A DNA stretch of 64,000 bases, taken from assembly GCA_964512995.1 (NCBI GenBank), contig CAZELM010000011.1, forward strand, positions 1 through 64,000, read 5' to 3'. The DNA comes from CAZELM01 sp964512995 (GTDB lineage Bacteria; CSSED10-310). Shown piece by piece: positions 18,426-27,309 of this stretch. A program made the translations under genes and the position numbers. The notes under the pieces are model-generated. The model was given only the letters and a program-made list of their open reading frames with translations. It had not been told where the DNA came from and made no database searches. Numbering within the stretch: position 1 is the first letter of the stretch; the number at the start of each line of letters is the position of its first letter.

Positions 18426-20612
18426 ATGAAATCACCGTTTAAATGTAAAACCATTTCACTGATATGTCTGATGATTCTTTTTTCAGCGATCGGGCAGGCA
18501 CGATACCAGGTCGGTGATACTGTCGCGGACTTCGAATTGCCCGACATCGATCAGACACTCGTTCGTTTGAGTGATTTCTGCGGACGCATCATCCTGATCA
18601 CATTCTGGCAATTCGGCTGAAGCGGATGCGGACCAGAGGCTCTGGTTCTGCAGGAAATCTATCAGGAATACCAGGGGCAGGGATTGATGGTTCTGTCGAT
18701 TGGATACGGCGCTTCAGTCGAGCAGTGCCGCGCATGGGCTACCGGTTACAATCTCACCTATCCGGTTCTGGCAGATTCCCAGACAACGATAGGCAGCATA
18801 TTTGGAATTCCGGGCGTTCCGAGCAATTTTATTCTTGACTGTAATCGGGTCGTATTATATCGCGAGACCGGTTTTTCTCACGATCTCGTTATGGAGATGA
18901 TACTTGCACATCTCCCGGATATTTCTTATTTTATTCATTCACCCATCGGAGATCGTGAGGATACCACTCGCCCGATTTCCATTATCGGCACACTGGAATC
19001 CGGACAGCCATTTTCCGAAGGTTATCCAATTCTGCGCTGGAATCGGGATGGAAGTTCAACGTTTCAATCCCTTCCCATGGAACCCGACTCACAGAATCGG
19101 ATTCATCCGGACAGATCACAGGACTATCGTGCTGAAATCCCTGCACCAATGACAGACGGGGATGTCTTCTATTACATCGATTCAGCCAATGATTCCGGAT
19201 GCCTGAGAACCTATCCCTTTTATGCTCCAGCAGAGCTTTATTCCTTCCACGCCGGACGGGACACCAGCCCACCAGTCATCGATCATGTGCCCATCGGTGA
19301 TGTAACGATGGAGATGTTGCCGCTGATAGTACAGGCCGATGTCTGGGATAATCTGGGAATATCTTCGGTAATTCTTGAATACGTCATCAACAGTGGTGAA
19401 ATCCGGTCGATTCCAATGACAGGGGAAGGCGTGTATTCCGCACCAATCACAGACGAACTGGAAGCAGGGGATCTCATCTCCTATCGCATCATCGCCACGG
19501 ACATAGCACAGATTCCCAATCTGTCGTACCACCCATCCGAAGGATATCACCGGATCACTATTCTGGAGAGAGTCCCCGCACTGATCGTGGATCTGACAAC
19601 GACCCAACAATCGGGTTTTGTTCTGTATCAGGAGATAATATCATTGCTGACGGATGCGGATTATATCACGGCACTGCCCGAAACCCTCCTGAATTATGAT
19701 GCTGTATTTGTCTGTCTGGGAGTGGCGGGAGCCGGGAATCATGTGCTGACTGACACCGAAGGCAATACACTGGCTCATTATCTGGACGCCGGAGGGAGAA
19801 TGTACATGGAGGGGGGTAACACATGGTGGGAGGATCCGCAGACGCCGGTGCATCCCTATTTCCATGTTATTCCAGTCGCTGGAGGAATTGAATCGCCAGA
19901 AATCAAAACAGTCCTGGGTATCGATGGAACATTTACAGATGGATTGTGTTTCGATTATTCCGGTAACGATGAATGCAATCGTTTTCTGGATACCATTCAT
20001 GCGAAGAATGACGCCGTGTCCATTCTTGAAAGTCAAGATCCGTCGGTTGGCATCGGAGTGGCTTACCGGTCGAATATCTATAAAACAGTGGCTGTCAGCC
20101 TGCTATATGATGGGCTGGAACAAAAGCCAGACGGTCCACATCCAGATGACGTGTTGCAGCAGATACTCCATTTTTTCGATCTGGATGTTGATTTACCTGC
20201 ACCGGCATCCTGTCCGTCACCCACTCCCGATACGTGTCGGGAAACCGGAGTGACGCTTCACATGCCGGATCATCAGTTTGCTCCAGGTGACACCTGTTTC
20301 TGTTCGGTGACAGTGTGTAATGCCTCCGGCAGCGAACTTAATGGCCATCCATTGTTCGTCCTGTTGGATATTCATGGATATTATTATTTTGGTCCGGGAT
20401 TTACCGCCGGGATCAGCAACTATCTCCACATTGTCTCACGTTTTCCGTCCGGTGAAACCGTTATCCCGATACTCCCGTCATTCACCTGGCCGGATCATGC
20501 CGGGGAAGCAGACGGTGTGCGATGGTTATCCGCTCTGACCAATCCTGAAATGACCGAGATTATCGGGAATTGGGATTCCTGGGAGTTTGGTTGGAATTCC
20601 TCCGGCAAGTGA
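18426..20612 (+). CDS. candidate selenoprotein: TlpA/thioredoxin-like domain with large extracellular C-terminus and FGW domain
   Basis: Reading through an in-frame TGA at 18618-18620 gives 728 residues. Start ATG has GGAGG about ten bases upstream; signal peptide ends near QARY. Residues 27-165 are a TlpA/peroxiredoxin-like thioredoxin fold (VGDTVADFELPDIDQ, ILITFWQFG-U-SGCGPEA, FGIPGVPSNFILD). The TGA is codon 65 and C is codon 68, so U65-S-G-C68 occupies exactly the CxxC position after the conserved FWxxx. Both sides of the TGA match the fold in one frame without indel. Then come beta-sandwich-like segments (about 180-380), a Rossmann-like segment (about 385-590), a short linker and the FGW domain (607-728). 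If selenocysteine is not inserted, only a useless 64-residue fragment would be made. Alternative explanations are a nonsense mutation or sequencing error; the hairpin at 18627 argues against them. Confidence 0.8.
18618..18620 (+). other. in-frame UGA, putative selenocysteine codon
   Basis: TGA at codon 65 of the thioredoxin-like gene, at the N-terminal position of the UxxC redox motif. Replacement of the attacking cysteine by Sec is a recurrent pattern in thioredoxin-fold selenoproteins. Confidence 0.75.
18627..18652 (+). promoter_or_regulatory. putative bacterial SECIS hairpin
   Basis: Hairpin beginning six bases after the UGA: TGC-GG-ACCAGA, loop GGC (18638-18640), TCTGGT-TC-(T bulge)-GCA. 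That is eleven base pairs including one G-U, with a single bulged T at 18649. Seventeen bases separate UGA from the apical loop, and the loop starts with G. Both agree with the published bacterial SECIS consensus (loop 16-37 nt from UGA, G among the first two loop bases). Confidence 0.7.
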
Positions 20613-20638
20613 TTAATTGATAATTACGCCCACGGTAT

Positions 20639-22513
20639 TCATTCCCAGCCAAAGGCTATCATGGAATATTCGCCGAACAATCCGCTGAAGTCCTCCGTCA
20701 CAATGGCCGAATAAAAATAGATCCCATCGACTTCTCCGTCCACCGGCGGCCATGAAAAGTCCAGAATAATCTCTTCCCGACAGGAACACGCAGGGACTTC
20801 CCAGTCGAAAAAGCTCCAGTCATCCCATTCCGGTGCAAAGTAAAACATTCCGAATACATCCATCACCAGAAATATCGGCAGATTCAACGTGGCATTTTCA
20901 TCATGATTGCAAACCACCAGACTCAGCTGGAAACGGTCATTCGCATGAAACATTTCCTGATTCAGTTTACACCAGGCTCCGGATGGGGGGCAAGTGGGAG
21001 TTGGCGAGGGAGACGGTGTCGGAGAGGGGGATGGCGTAATGGTGGGTGATGGGGCTGCTGTTACCGTAATGGAATACACCCAACCTCCAGAACCCATTTC
21101 CCGAGCATGAACCCGTTTTCCACCGGCAGTCATTCTCGTTCCATCCCGGCTGATGGCGCATCCCATGAGAGAACCTGGATAGGAGCCGTTCATCTCAAAC
21201 ACTTCCGCATCTTCCGCCGGTGAATAAACGATCAGGTCTTTCCCGCTCTCAGAACTCCCGATGGGACCCCAACCGACACCGACGACCATCTCCCCGAAAT
21301 CGGAAAAAGCGGTATCCGTGACCATGTCGCCCATGTCACTCGATTGATATGTCAGTGCGCCCTGCGCATTCACGTCGAATACATACAGATACCCATGAGA
21401 CGATGTGGATGTAGCCTGGTACGATCCCATAGCAACCCATCGTCCATCATTACTGACATCAATGGCCGTCACCCAGGGGTAATACTCCCCCGGCGGGATA
21501 ACATATTGCCACAACGGCTGATATTCCTGCATGTTTTGATCAAACTGAAAAACCTGTAGCTTTCCCCGGAGATCGCCCACAGCCAGAATACCGCCGTCTC
21601 CGGACAGACCGATCGATGACTGGGGCGGACTGTTCATGATATTCAGTTGCTGGATCTCCAGCCCGTTTTCCAGATTCCAGACCCGGATGTGATGCGTGGG
21701 ATTGCTGTTCATTCGAATGTCCACCACCAGTCTGGATGCGTCCTGTGTCATCTGCACATCATTGACATACATGATATTGGGATCGATATCGGCCATTTCA
21801 AAGGTGTAAACCGGGAGTCCATCCGAATCATAAACATATATATGGTATGGCTCGAAAACCGGATCCAGACGATACCCCGAAGCAACCACGGCGATTCGGC
21901 TGCCGTTTCGGGAGATGCTCATATCGCTGATCCATTCGGTATTCTCAGGTTGATACGTGCTCATCGGCATCGATTTCGACCACAACACCTCACCATTTTC
22001 CGGATTAAAGCGGATCAGATGGGAGGCATGATCTTCCTGACCCATCGGCGCTTGTTGGGAGACAGTCGCGATCACGATGCTCCCATCATTTGATACACCG
22101 ACATCTACCGATCCCTCCACATGATACTGGCCGGATTCCAGAAGATCATATTCCCACAGCGGTTCACCTTCTCCGGACGAATCAAAACACGACACCCGTT
22201 CATTATTCAGATACCAGCCGACATAAACCCTGGAACCATCTCCCGGCATGGCACAGGATTCAACAATCGCTCCGTATGAACCATCCCAATCTTCGTAACT
22301 CCATACAATCGACCCGTCTCGTTCCCTGGACGTTTCCGGGATCGGCGGCTGGTGATATGGAATCTGAACCGGCTGGCTCCCATCGACGGGTTCCAACATC
22401 CGTTCCGGTTGCGACATGATCCGGGAATGAAACGCATCATTTCCCCATGTCCTGGATCCCATCCCTGGAACGATTCCCAATATCCATATCATGATCCATA
22501 ATCCCTTTTTCAT
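20639..22513 (-). CDS. exported beta-propeller protein with FGW domain
   Basis: About 624 residues from the ATG preceded by GGGGG and five bases; the frame is open upstream without support and would overlap the next gene. Signal peptide (KKGLWIMIWILGIVPGMGS). Residues about 70-480 are WD/PQQ-like propeller blades (repeated GSRVYVGWYL, SNDGSIVIATVS, SRNGSRIAVVASG, SNDGRWVAMGSY, SRDGTRMTAGGKR). A Pro/Thr/Ser linker (TPSPSPTPSPSPTPT) leads to the FGW domain (514-624, ending IAFGWE). Convergent with the candidate selenoprotein gene with 26 bases between stops. Function unknown; no catalytic residues recognised. Confidence 0.85.
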   Translation of the reverse strand: MKKGLWIMIWILGIVPGMGSRTWGNDAFHSRIMSQPERMLEPVDGSQPVQIPYHQPPIPETSRERDGSIVWSYEDWDGSYGAIVESCAMPGDGSRVYVGWYLNNERVSCFDSSGEGEPLWEYDLLESGQYHVEGSVDVGVSNDGSIVIATVSQQAPMGQEDHASHLIRFNPENGEVLWSKSMPMSTYQPENTEWISDMSISRNGSRIAVVASGYRLDPVFEPYHIYVYDSDGLPVYTFEMADIDPNIMYVNDVQMTQDASRLVVDIRMNSNPTHHIRVWNLENGLEIQQLNIMNSPPQSSIGLSGDGGILAVGDLRGKLQVFQFDQNMQEYQPLWQYVIPPGEYYPWVTAIDVSNDGRWVAMGSYQATSTSSHGYLYVFDVNAQGALTYQSSDMGDMVTDTAFSDFGEMVVGVGWGPIGSSESGKDLIVYSPAEDAEVFEMNGSYPGSLMGCAISRDGTRMTAGGKRVHAREMGSGGWVYSITVTAAPSPTITPSPSPTPSPSPTPTCPPSGAWCKLNQEMFHANDRFQLSLVVCNHDENATLNLPIFLVMDVFGMFYFAPEWDDWSFFDWEVPACSCREEIILDFSWPPVDGEVDGIYFYSAIVTEDFSGLFGEYSMIAFGWE

Positions 22514-22568
22514 CGGTTCCCCCTTCTTTTTTATGAATTGTTTCATTGCCGGCTCTGATATTGGACCA

Positions 22569-23282
22569 TCATCCCCGCTTTTCCACCTGCTCAACCCAAC
22601 CGATCTCACCATCTTTGATATGAATGATTCGGGATGCATAACGGGCGATGGTGTCATCGTGCGTCACCAGTACGATTGTGTTGCCATCGGCATGTAATTG
22701 CTGAAGTATCTCCATGATCTCCACACTCGTTTTGCTGTCCAGATTCCCGGTCGGCTCGTCCGCCAGAATGATCTGCGGATGATTGACCAATGCCCGGGCA
22801 ATCGCTACTCGCTGTTTCTGGCCGCCTGACAGCTCACTCGGCCGGTGATTGCTCCGCTGACTCAACCCAACCCGATCGAGCATTTCCAGTGCTCGTTTTT
22901 TTCTCTCCTTATGGGAGATATCCGAATAGATCATCGGAACCTCGATGTTTTCTCGTGCTGTCATTCGGGGCAGCAGACTGAAATTCTGAAATACAAAGCC
23001 GATTTTCCGGTTCCGGATGATGGAGAGCGCCGGGTCGTCCATCTGCTCAATGTTCAACCCATCAAAATAATACTCCCCGGAACTGGGTTGATCCAGGCAT
23101 CCGAGAATATTCATCAGAGTGGATTTGCCGGAGCCGGATGCACCCATGATCGTCACATACTCCCCCCGGTGAATGGCCAGCGTGATATCTCTCAACACCG
23201 GGACGTCCAATGAACCAATCCGATACACCTTGTTGACATCGTGCATCCGGATCAGCAAATGAGCGGTTGATGAATCACTCAT
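22569..23282 (-). CDS. ABC transporter ATP-binding protein, MacB/LolD type
   Basis: 237 residues with complete ATPase motifs: Walker A GASGSGKST (47-55), Q-loop Q99, signature LSGGQ (151-155), Walker B ILADE (172-176) and switch H208 (VTHDD). Closest to MacB/LolD-type ATPases that drive mechanotransmission rather than substrate passage through the membrane. Its start overlaps the permease gene stop by eight bases; last gene of the five-gene export operon that starts at 28833. Confidence 0.95.
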   Translation of the reverse strand: MSDSSTAHLLIRMHDVNKVYRIGSLDVPVLRDITLAIHRGEYVTIMGASGSGKSTLMNILGCLDQPSSGEYYFDGLNIEQMDDPALSIIRNRKIGFVFQNFSLLPRMTARENIEVPMIYSDISHKERKKRALEMLDRVGLSQRSNHRPSELSGGQKQRVAIARALVNHPQIILADEPTGNLDSKTSVEIMEILQQLHADGNTIVLVTHDDTIARYASRIIHIKDGEIGWVEQVEKRG

Positions 23283-24528
23283 GGCGCAATGCCTCGATCG
23301 GGTTCAGCCGGGCGGCTTTTCGAGCCGGAACGATTCCAAACACAATACCGACACTGGCAGCGACCCAAAAGGAGAGCAGAATCGCTTTGAGCGAATACAC
23401 GGTGTTCCATTTGGCGTAGAGGGATATTCCATGACCCAGCAGGATGCCAACACCGATTCCGATCAATCCTCCGATTATGCTTAACACGACCGCCTCGATC
23501 AGAAATTGACCCATGATATCCGACCGGGTGGCGCCAACCGCCCGGCGAATACCAATTTCCTGGATGCGCTGGGTGACACTGGCCAGCATGATATTCATGA
23601 TGCCAATACCTCCGACGAGTAATGAAATGCCGGCAACTGCTGCCAGAACTAAATTGAATCGTTTCTGGGTCGCCTGGCTCTGTTTTAAAAGCTCCATGGG
23701 GATGATCGTGTTTACATTTTCGACCCCGCCATGCATCCGGAGAAGGATGCGCTGGATCAGTTCTGTGGCTGGCAGGATGTTGTCCGGCTGGTCAACCATG
23801 ATGGACAACTCACTCAGTTCATTATTTTCATCCGGGCGATCCATTCGTTTGAGAGCGGTTGTCAGGGGAATATAAATATCCGTGTTTATGTTTCGTACCG
23901 AAACCGTGCTGCCGGGAGTCTCCTTCAATCGTTTATCTTCCATGACCCCAATGATGGTGAACAAGGTTTCTCCGATCAGGATCCGGCCATTCAGACGCGC
24001 TTTCGAGCCACGAATTTTTTCATGGATCTCCGCTCCGACCACACAGACCCGGGCAGCATCGATGCTGTCCTGGAAATGCAGGAACCGCCCGGAAGCCGGG
24101 TGACAGTTCATGACCGAGACATAATCCGGGGTTGTTCCAATCACGGTTGCATCCTGTACAACGCCATCCACCCGAAGGGATTCATTCACCTGGACAATCG
24201 GAGCGATCTTCTGGATATAGGGACAATTTTTTTCGATGGTGTCCATATCCGCCAGACAAAGTCCCTGCGGATTTTTTCGGACAGATTCAGCCAGCAGTAC
24301 GCCTTCCATTTTGACCGGAACGACTCGAATGTTATTCGTTCCCATCAGAGCGATCTGAGCCAGTGCGTCTTCCCGGGCGCCTTCTCCGATCGCCACGCTC
24401 GCAATCACGGCCGCCACGCCGAATATGACACCCAGCATGGTCAGCAATGACCGGAGTTTATTCGATCGAAGTTCCAACAGGCCGACTTTGATACTCTGCG
24501 ACACGTTCATCGGTTTGCCTCGGTTCAT
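23275..24528 (-). CDS. MacB-like ABC transporter permease
   Basis: 417 residues. One N-terminal membrane helix (LRSLLTMLGVIFGVAAVI), a large periplasmic domain (about 50-285) and three C-terminal helices (GISLLVGGIGIMNIMLAS, VVLSIIGGLIGIGVGILL, FWVAASVGIVFGIVPA) ending with ARKAARLNPIEALRHE: the MacB/FtsX permease layout. Unlike E. coli MacB the ATPase is a separate gene. Start overlaps the preceding fusion-protein stop as ATGA, indicating coupling. Likely exports a peptide, lipid or lipoprotein in concert with the fusion proteins and TolC-like channel; the substrate is unknown. Confidence 0.94.
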   Translation of the reverse strand: MNRGKPMNVSQSIKVGLLELRSNKLRSLLTMLGVIFGVAAVIASVAIGEGAREDALAQIALMGTNNIRVVPVKMEGVLLAESVRKNPQGLCLADMDTIEKNCPYIQKIAPIVQVNESLRVDGVVQDATVIGTTPDYVSVMNCHPASGRFLHFQDSIDAARVCVVGAEIHEKIRGSKARLNGRILIGETLFTIIGVMEDKRLKETPGSTVSVRNINTDIYIPLTTALKRMDRPDENNELSELSIMVDQPDNILPATELIQRILLRMHGGVENVNTIIPMELLKQSQATQKRFNLVLAAVAGISLLVGGIGIMNIMLASVTQRIQEIGIRRAVGATRSDIMGQFLIEAVVLSIIGGLIGIGVGILLGHGISLYAKWNTVYSLKAILLSFWVAASVGIVFGIVPARKAARLNPIEALRHE

Positions 24529-25838
24529 GTCATTGGCGGAACAATGGTCGCCACGACATCTCCCTCCCGTAATCCTTCTTCGATGATGACCCGTTCCCGA
24601 TTGCTTTTCCCAGGTTTCACCCGGGTTTTGGCAAACGATCGATGGCTTTGCACATAAACATAGGATTCTTCCAGTTCCATCGATACTGCGCTGATCGGCA
24701 CACTCAGTACCTTCTCAAAATGCTCCTGAACAACCGTGACAGATACTCCCATTCCCGGCCGAAATCGTTCGTCCTGCTTGTCCATCGCGATCTCGATCTC
24801 GAAAACTCTGCTTAACAACATCGACTGATCGGATAAGAATCCCCCTCCAGCCGCTTCCTTGCGGGGAATCGCCAGGCTTCCGATGGATGTTATTTTTCCA
24901 TTGACCAGCATATTGTCCAGCGCATCCACGCGAACGAAAACCGTCTGTCCGATGTGGATGTTGTCATAATGAATCTCCGATATCTGAGACTGAACAATCA
25001 TCTCCGAGAGATCCGGGATCTCACAGATCATCATTCCCCCCCAGACCTGATCCCCCACCTGAAATTTTTCACCGGACCATCTTGTCCGATAAATCAGGAT
25101 ACCATTGCATGGCGCTTTCAGGATCGCTTTTTCGAGCAAATCCTGATAATGCCGTTTCTGAAACGTGGACAACTCGAATTCCTTCTCCGCAATCTCCACT
25201 TCCAACTGAAGATTCCTGACATTGGATTGATGCGTTTCTTCCGCTTTGCGAAGCGCGGTTTCAGAATACTTCAGCTTCAATCGTTTCTGAGTAACAATAT
25301 CCATCGCTTCCTGGAGATCGCTTTCCGGTATCAGTTTGCGTGCAAAACGATCCTGCTGCCGTTCCAGTTCTGTTTCTGCCATCTGAAGCTGAACCTGGTC
25401 GAACGTGTAAATTGCCTGTCGTTCTTTCACCACTTGTGCATATTTGGAGCGACTTTCTCGGAGCGACTCCAATCTGCGGTCGAGATTCGTCTTGTTTTGT
25501 TTCTCCTGTATCAGTTCCTGCTGAAGAAACTGGGTGATCTCTTTCTGTTCCAGCCATACCACCGGCTGCCCTTCGGTCACCGTCTCTCCCTCGGGGACCA
25601 TCTTCGCGATCATCCCATATTCTGGAGAATAGACGCCTTTCGTTCTGCGTGCTTTCAGAATGCCCACATCATCGATCCCGATCGTGAGCGGTTCCGGTTT
25701 TACCGTGATCGTTTCAATGGATTGCGTCGCCGCCCCTTTCTGGCTCTGAACGCAACCGGAGAGCATCCACACGGCCCAGATCATAACCAGGAGCATGATT
25801 CGGACTGCGATCGCGATCGGGTAATCCATCATGGCCAT
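24525..25838 (-). CDS. membrane fusion lipoprotein of tripartite ABC exporter (second MFP)
   Basis: About 437 residues from the ATG with GGAG seven bases upstream, 22 bases after the first fusion protein's stop. Hydrophobic N-terminus with lipobox L-S-G-C (C29), so probably a lipoprotein. Barrel-sandwich half-motifs (GMIAKMVPEGETVTEGQPV and ILKAPCNGILIYRT) flank a long coiled coil (about 110-235), followed by beta-barrel and membrane-proximal parts (IEEGLREGDVVAT). HlyD/MacA family. Two fusion proteins in one operon suggest a heteromeric adaptor. Confidence 0.92.
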   Translation of the reverse strand: MAMMDYPIAIAVRIMLLVMIWAVWMLSGCVQSQKGAATQSIETITVKPEPLTIGIDDVGILKARRTKGVYSPEYGMIAKMVPEGETVTEGQPVVWLEQKEITQFLQQELIQEKQNKTNLDRRLESLRESRSKYAQVVKERQAIYTFDQVQLQMAETELERQQDRFARKLIPESDLQEAMDIVTQKRLKLKYSETALRKAEETHQSNVRNLQLEVEIAEKEFELSTFQKRHYQDLLEKAILKAPCNGILIYRTRWSGEKFQVGDQVWGGMMICEIPDLSEMIVQSQISEIHYDNIHIGQTVFVRVDALDNMLVNGKITSIGSLAIPRKEAAGGGFLSDQSMLLSRVFEIEIAMDKQDERFRPGMGVSVTVVQEHFEKVLSVPISAVSMELEESYVYVQSHRSFAKTRVKPGKSNRERVIIEEGLREGDVVATIVPPMT

Positions 25839-25860
25839 TCGATAACTCCAGTCCGCCGTT

Positions 25861-27213
25861 TTATTGGGAGCGGGATGGATCAGACAGGAACACACGATCT
25901 CCCACATCAAGCCCTTCTTCGATGATGATATCAAATTCATTGGCCATCCCGCATGTCACGGAAATCTTTTTGGGAGTTCCCAGACTCAATCCATACACAT
26001 AGGTTTGCTGATCATTCGAAAAGACACTCTCGATCGGGACCATCAGCACATCGTCGAATTCCTGGATCAGAATCTCCACCAGACCGGTAATGCCCGGCCG
26101 CAGCTCCGCCACTTTCTCATTGATTCTGATGGCGACCTCGAACACTTTTCTCCCCGTCGATTTACGTTCCTGACCCCATCCCACATCCTGTCCCATTTCT
26201 TTGGCCAATGTGGAGACCCGGCTCACACTGCCGGTCAGGCGAATTTCGGGAAATGCATCCAGTGTGACCGATGCCGGCATATCCAGTGCCAATCTGGAGA
26301 TATCGATCTCATCAACCAGCGTGATCAGTTCCATCTCGGATAGATCCGGAATCTCCAGAATCGGATTCCAGGGTCCGACCTGGGAACCGATGGAGACTTT
26401 TTCCATTTTCCCGCCCTTCCAGATCTTGTTATACAGGACAATACCCGATGTCGGTGCTCGTATGACAGCCTTGGCCAGTTGGTCTGTAGCATGATCGTAA
26501 TCCGCCTGTGCTTTTTCCACCTCGATCCGAGCGGACTCCAGGTCCGCTTTTTTCATGGCAAGCTGAGATGTCTGCTGATCCCGAGATTTTTGAAGCGCGA
26601 TTTCTCCGTTTTTCACCTGAAGATCTTCGCTCATTTTTTTGAGTTCCGCTTCTTCGATCGCCTTCCGGGGCATCAGATTGGCATTGACCAGCCGGTGGAC
26701 TTTGGTCAGGTTGTTTTCTGCGTTTTTCAACTGAGTCTGCCGGTATTCCAGATCCGCTTCTGCTTCCTGGACTGCCATTTCATTGAGTTTTTTATCGAGC
26801 AGCGCTTCTTCTTCGGCTTTTTGGAGCCGTTTTTTGGCGATCTCCAGCGAGGTACGAAACCTTTCAGATTCCTTCTCGAGTTCACCGGTCTCGATCCATG
26901 CAACGGGTTGATCCTTTTCCACAATCGAACCTTCCGGTATCAGATCCGCCAGCTCACCGGATGTGTTTGAGGTGATGCTGACGGAGTGAACCGCTTTCAA
27001 CTCCCCGAGCTGATGCAAGACCACGCGGAAAGATCCCCTCCGTGCTTCGGCCATGGGGAGGTTCGAGTGTTTGCCGGACAATGCCGGGAAAAACCACCAC
27101 CCGAGCAGGGCGGCCACTGCCAGGATGAAGGCAATACTCAGAATCCGGCGTCTGCTGGACCATGCCATCATCCATCGTCGAATTCCATGTTTAAGCATAT
27201 GTTCGGTTTCCAT
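25861..27213 (-). CDS. membrane fusion protein of tripartite ABC exporter (first MFP)
   Basis: 450 residues. A single N-terminal transmembrane anchor (ILSIAFILAVAALLGWWFF, about 24-42), the lipoyl-like half motifs (GELADLIPEGSIVEKDQPV; VIRAPTSGIVLYNKI) and a long alpha-hairpin (about 112-250) define the HlyD/MacA family. Ends with the IIIEEGLDVGDRVFL segment. Related to but clearly different from the lipoprotein adaptor downstream. AAGGA lies unusually close to the first ATG; Met6 is an alternative start. Ninety-six bases after the TolC-like gene. Confidence 0.92.
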   Translation of the reverse strand: METEHMLKHGIRRWMMAWSSRRRILSIAFILAVAALLGWWFFPALSGKHSNLPMAEARRGSFRVVLHQLGELKAVHSVSITSNTSGELADLIPEGSIVEKDQPVAWIETGELEKESERFRTSLEIAKKRLQKAEEEALLDKKLNEMAVQEAEADLEYRQTQLKNAENNLTKVHRLVNANLMPRKAIEEAELKKMSEDLQVKNGEIALQKSRDQQTSQLAMKKADLESARIEVEKAQADYDHATDQLAKAVIRAPTSGIVLYNKIWKGGKMEKVSIGSQVGPWNPILEIPDLSEMELITLVDEIDISRLALDMPASVTLDAFPEIRLTGSVSRVSTLAKEMGQDVGWGQERKSTGRKVFEVAIRINEKVAELRPGITGLVEILIQEFDDVLMVPIESVFSNDQQTYVYGLSLGTPKKISVTCGMANEFDIIIEEGLDVGDRVFLSDPSRSQ

Positions 27214-27309
27214 ATCCTTGCATGTGGTCTCCGTTCAGATCCTTTCTGATGGTTGATACCCAATTTCTGGTCCGTCCTCTGAGACATGCCCAGTTCATGG
27301 TATCGGGAG

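Noticed and set aside
18684..20612. Separate gene starting after the UGA
   Set aside because: An internal start would cut the thioredoxin fold in the middle; no ribosome site precedes the ATG at 18684. Read-through as one gene explains both halves.
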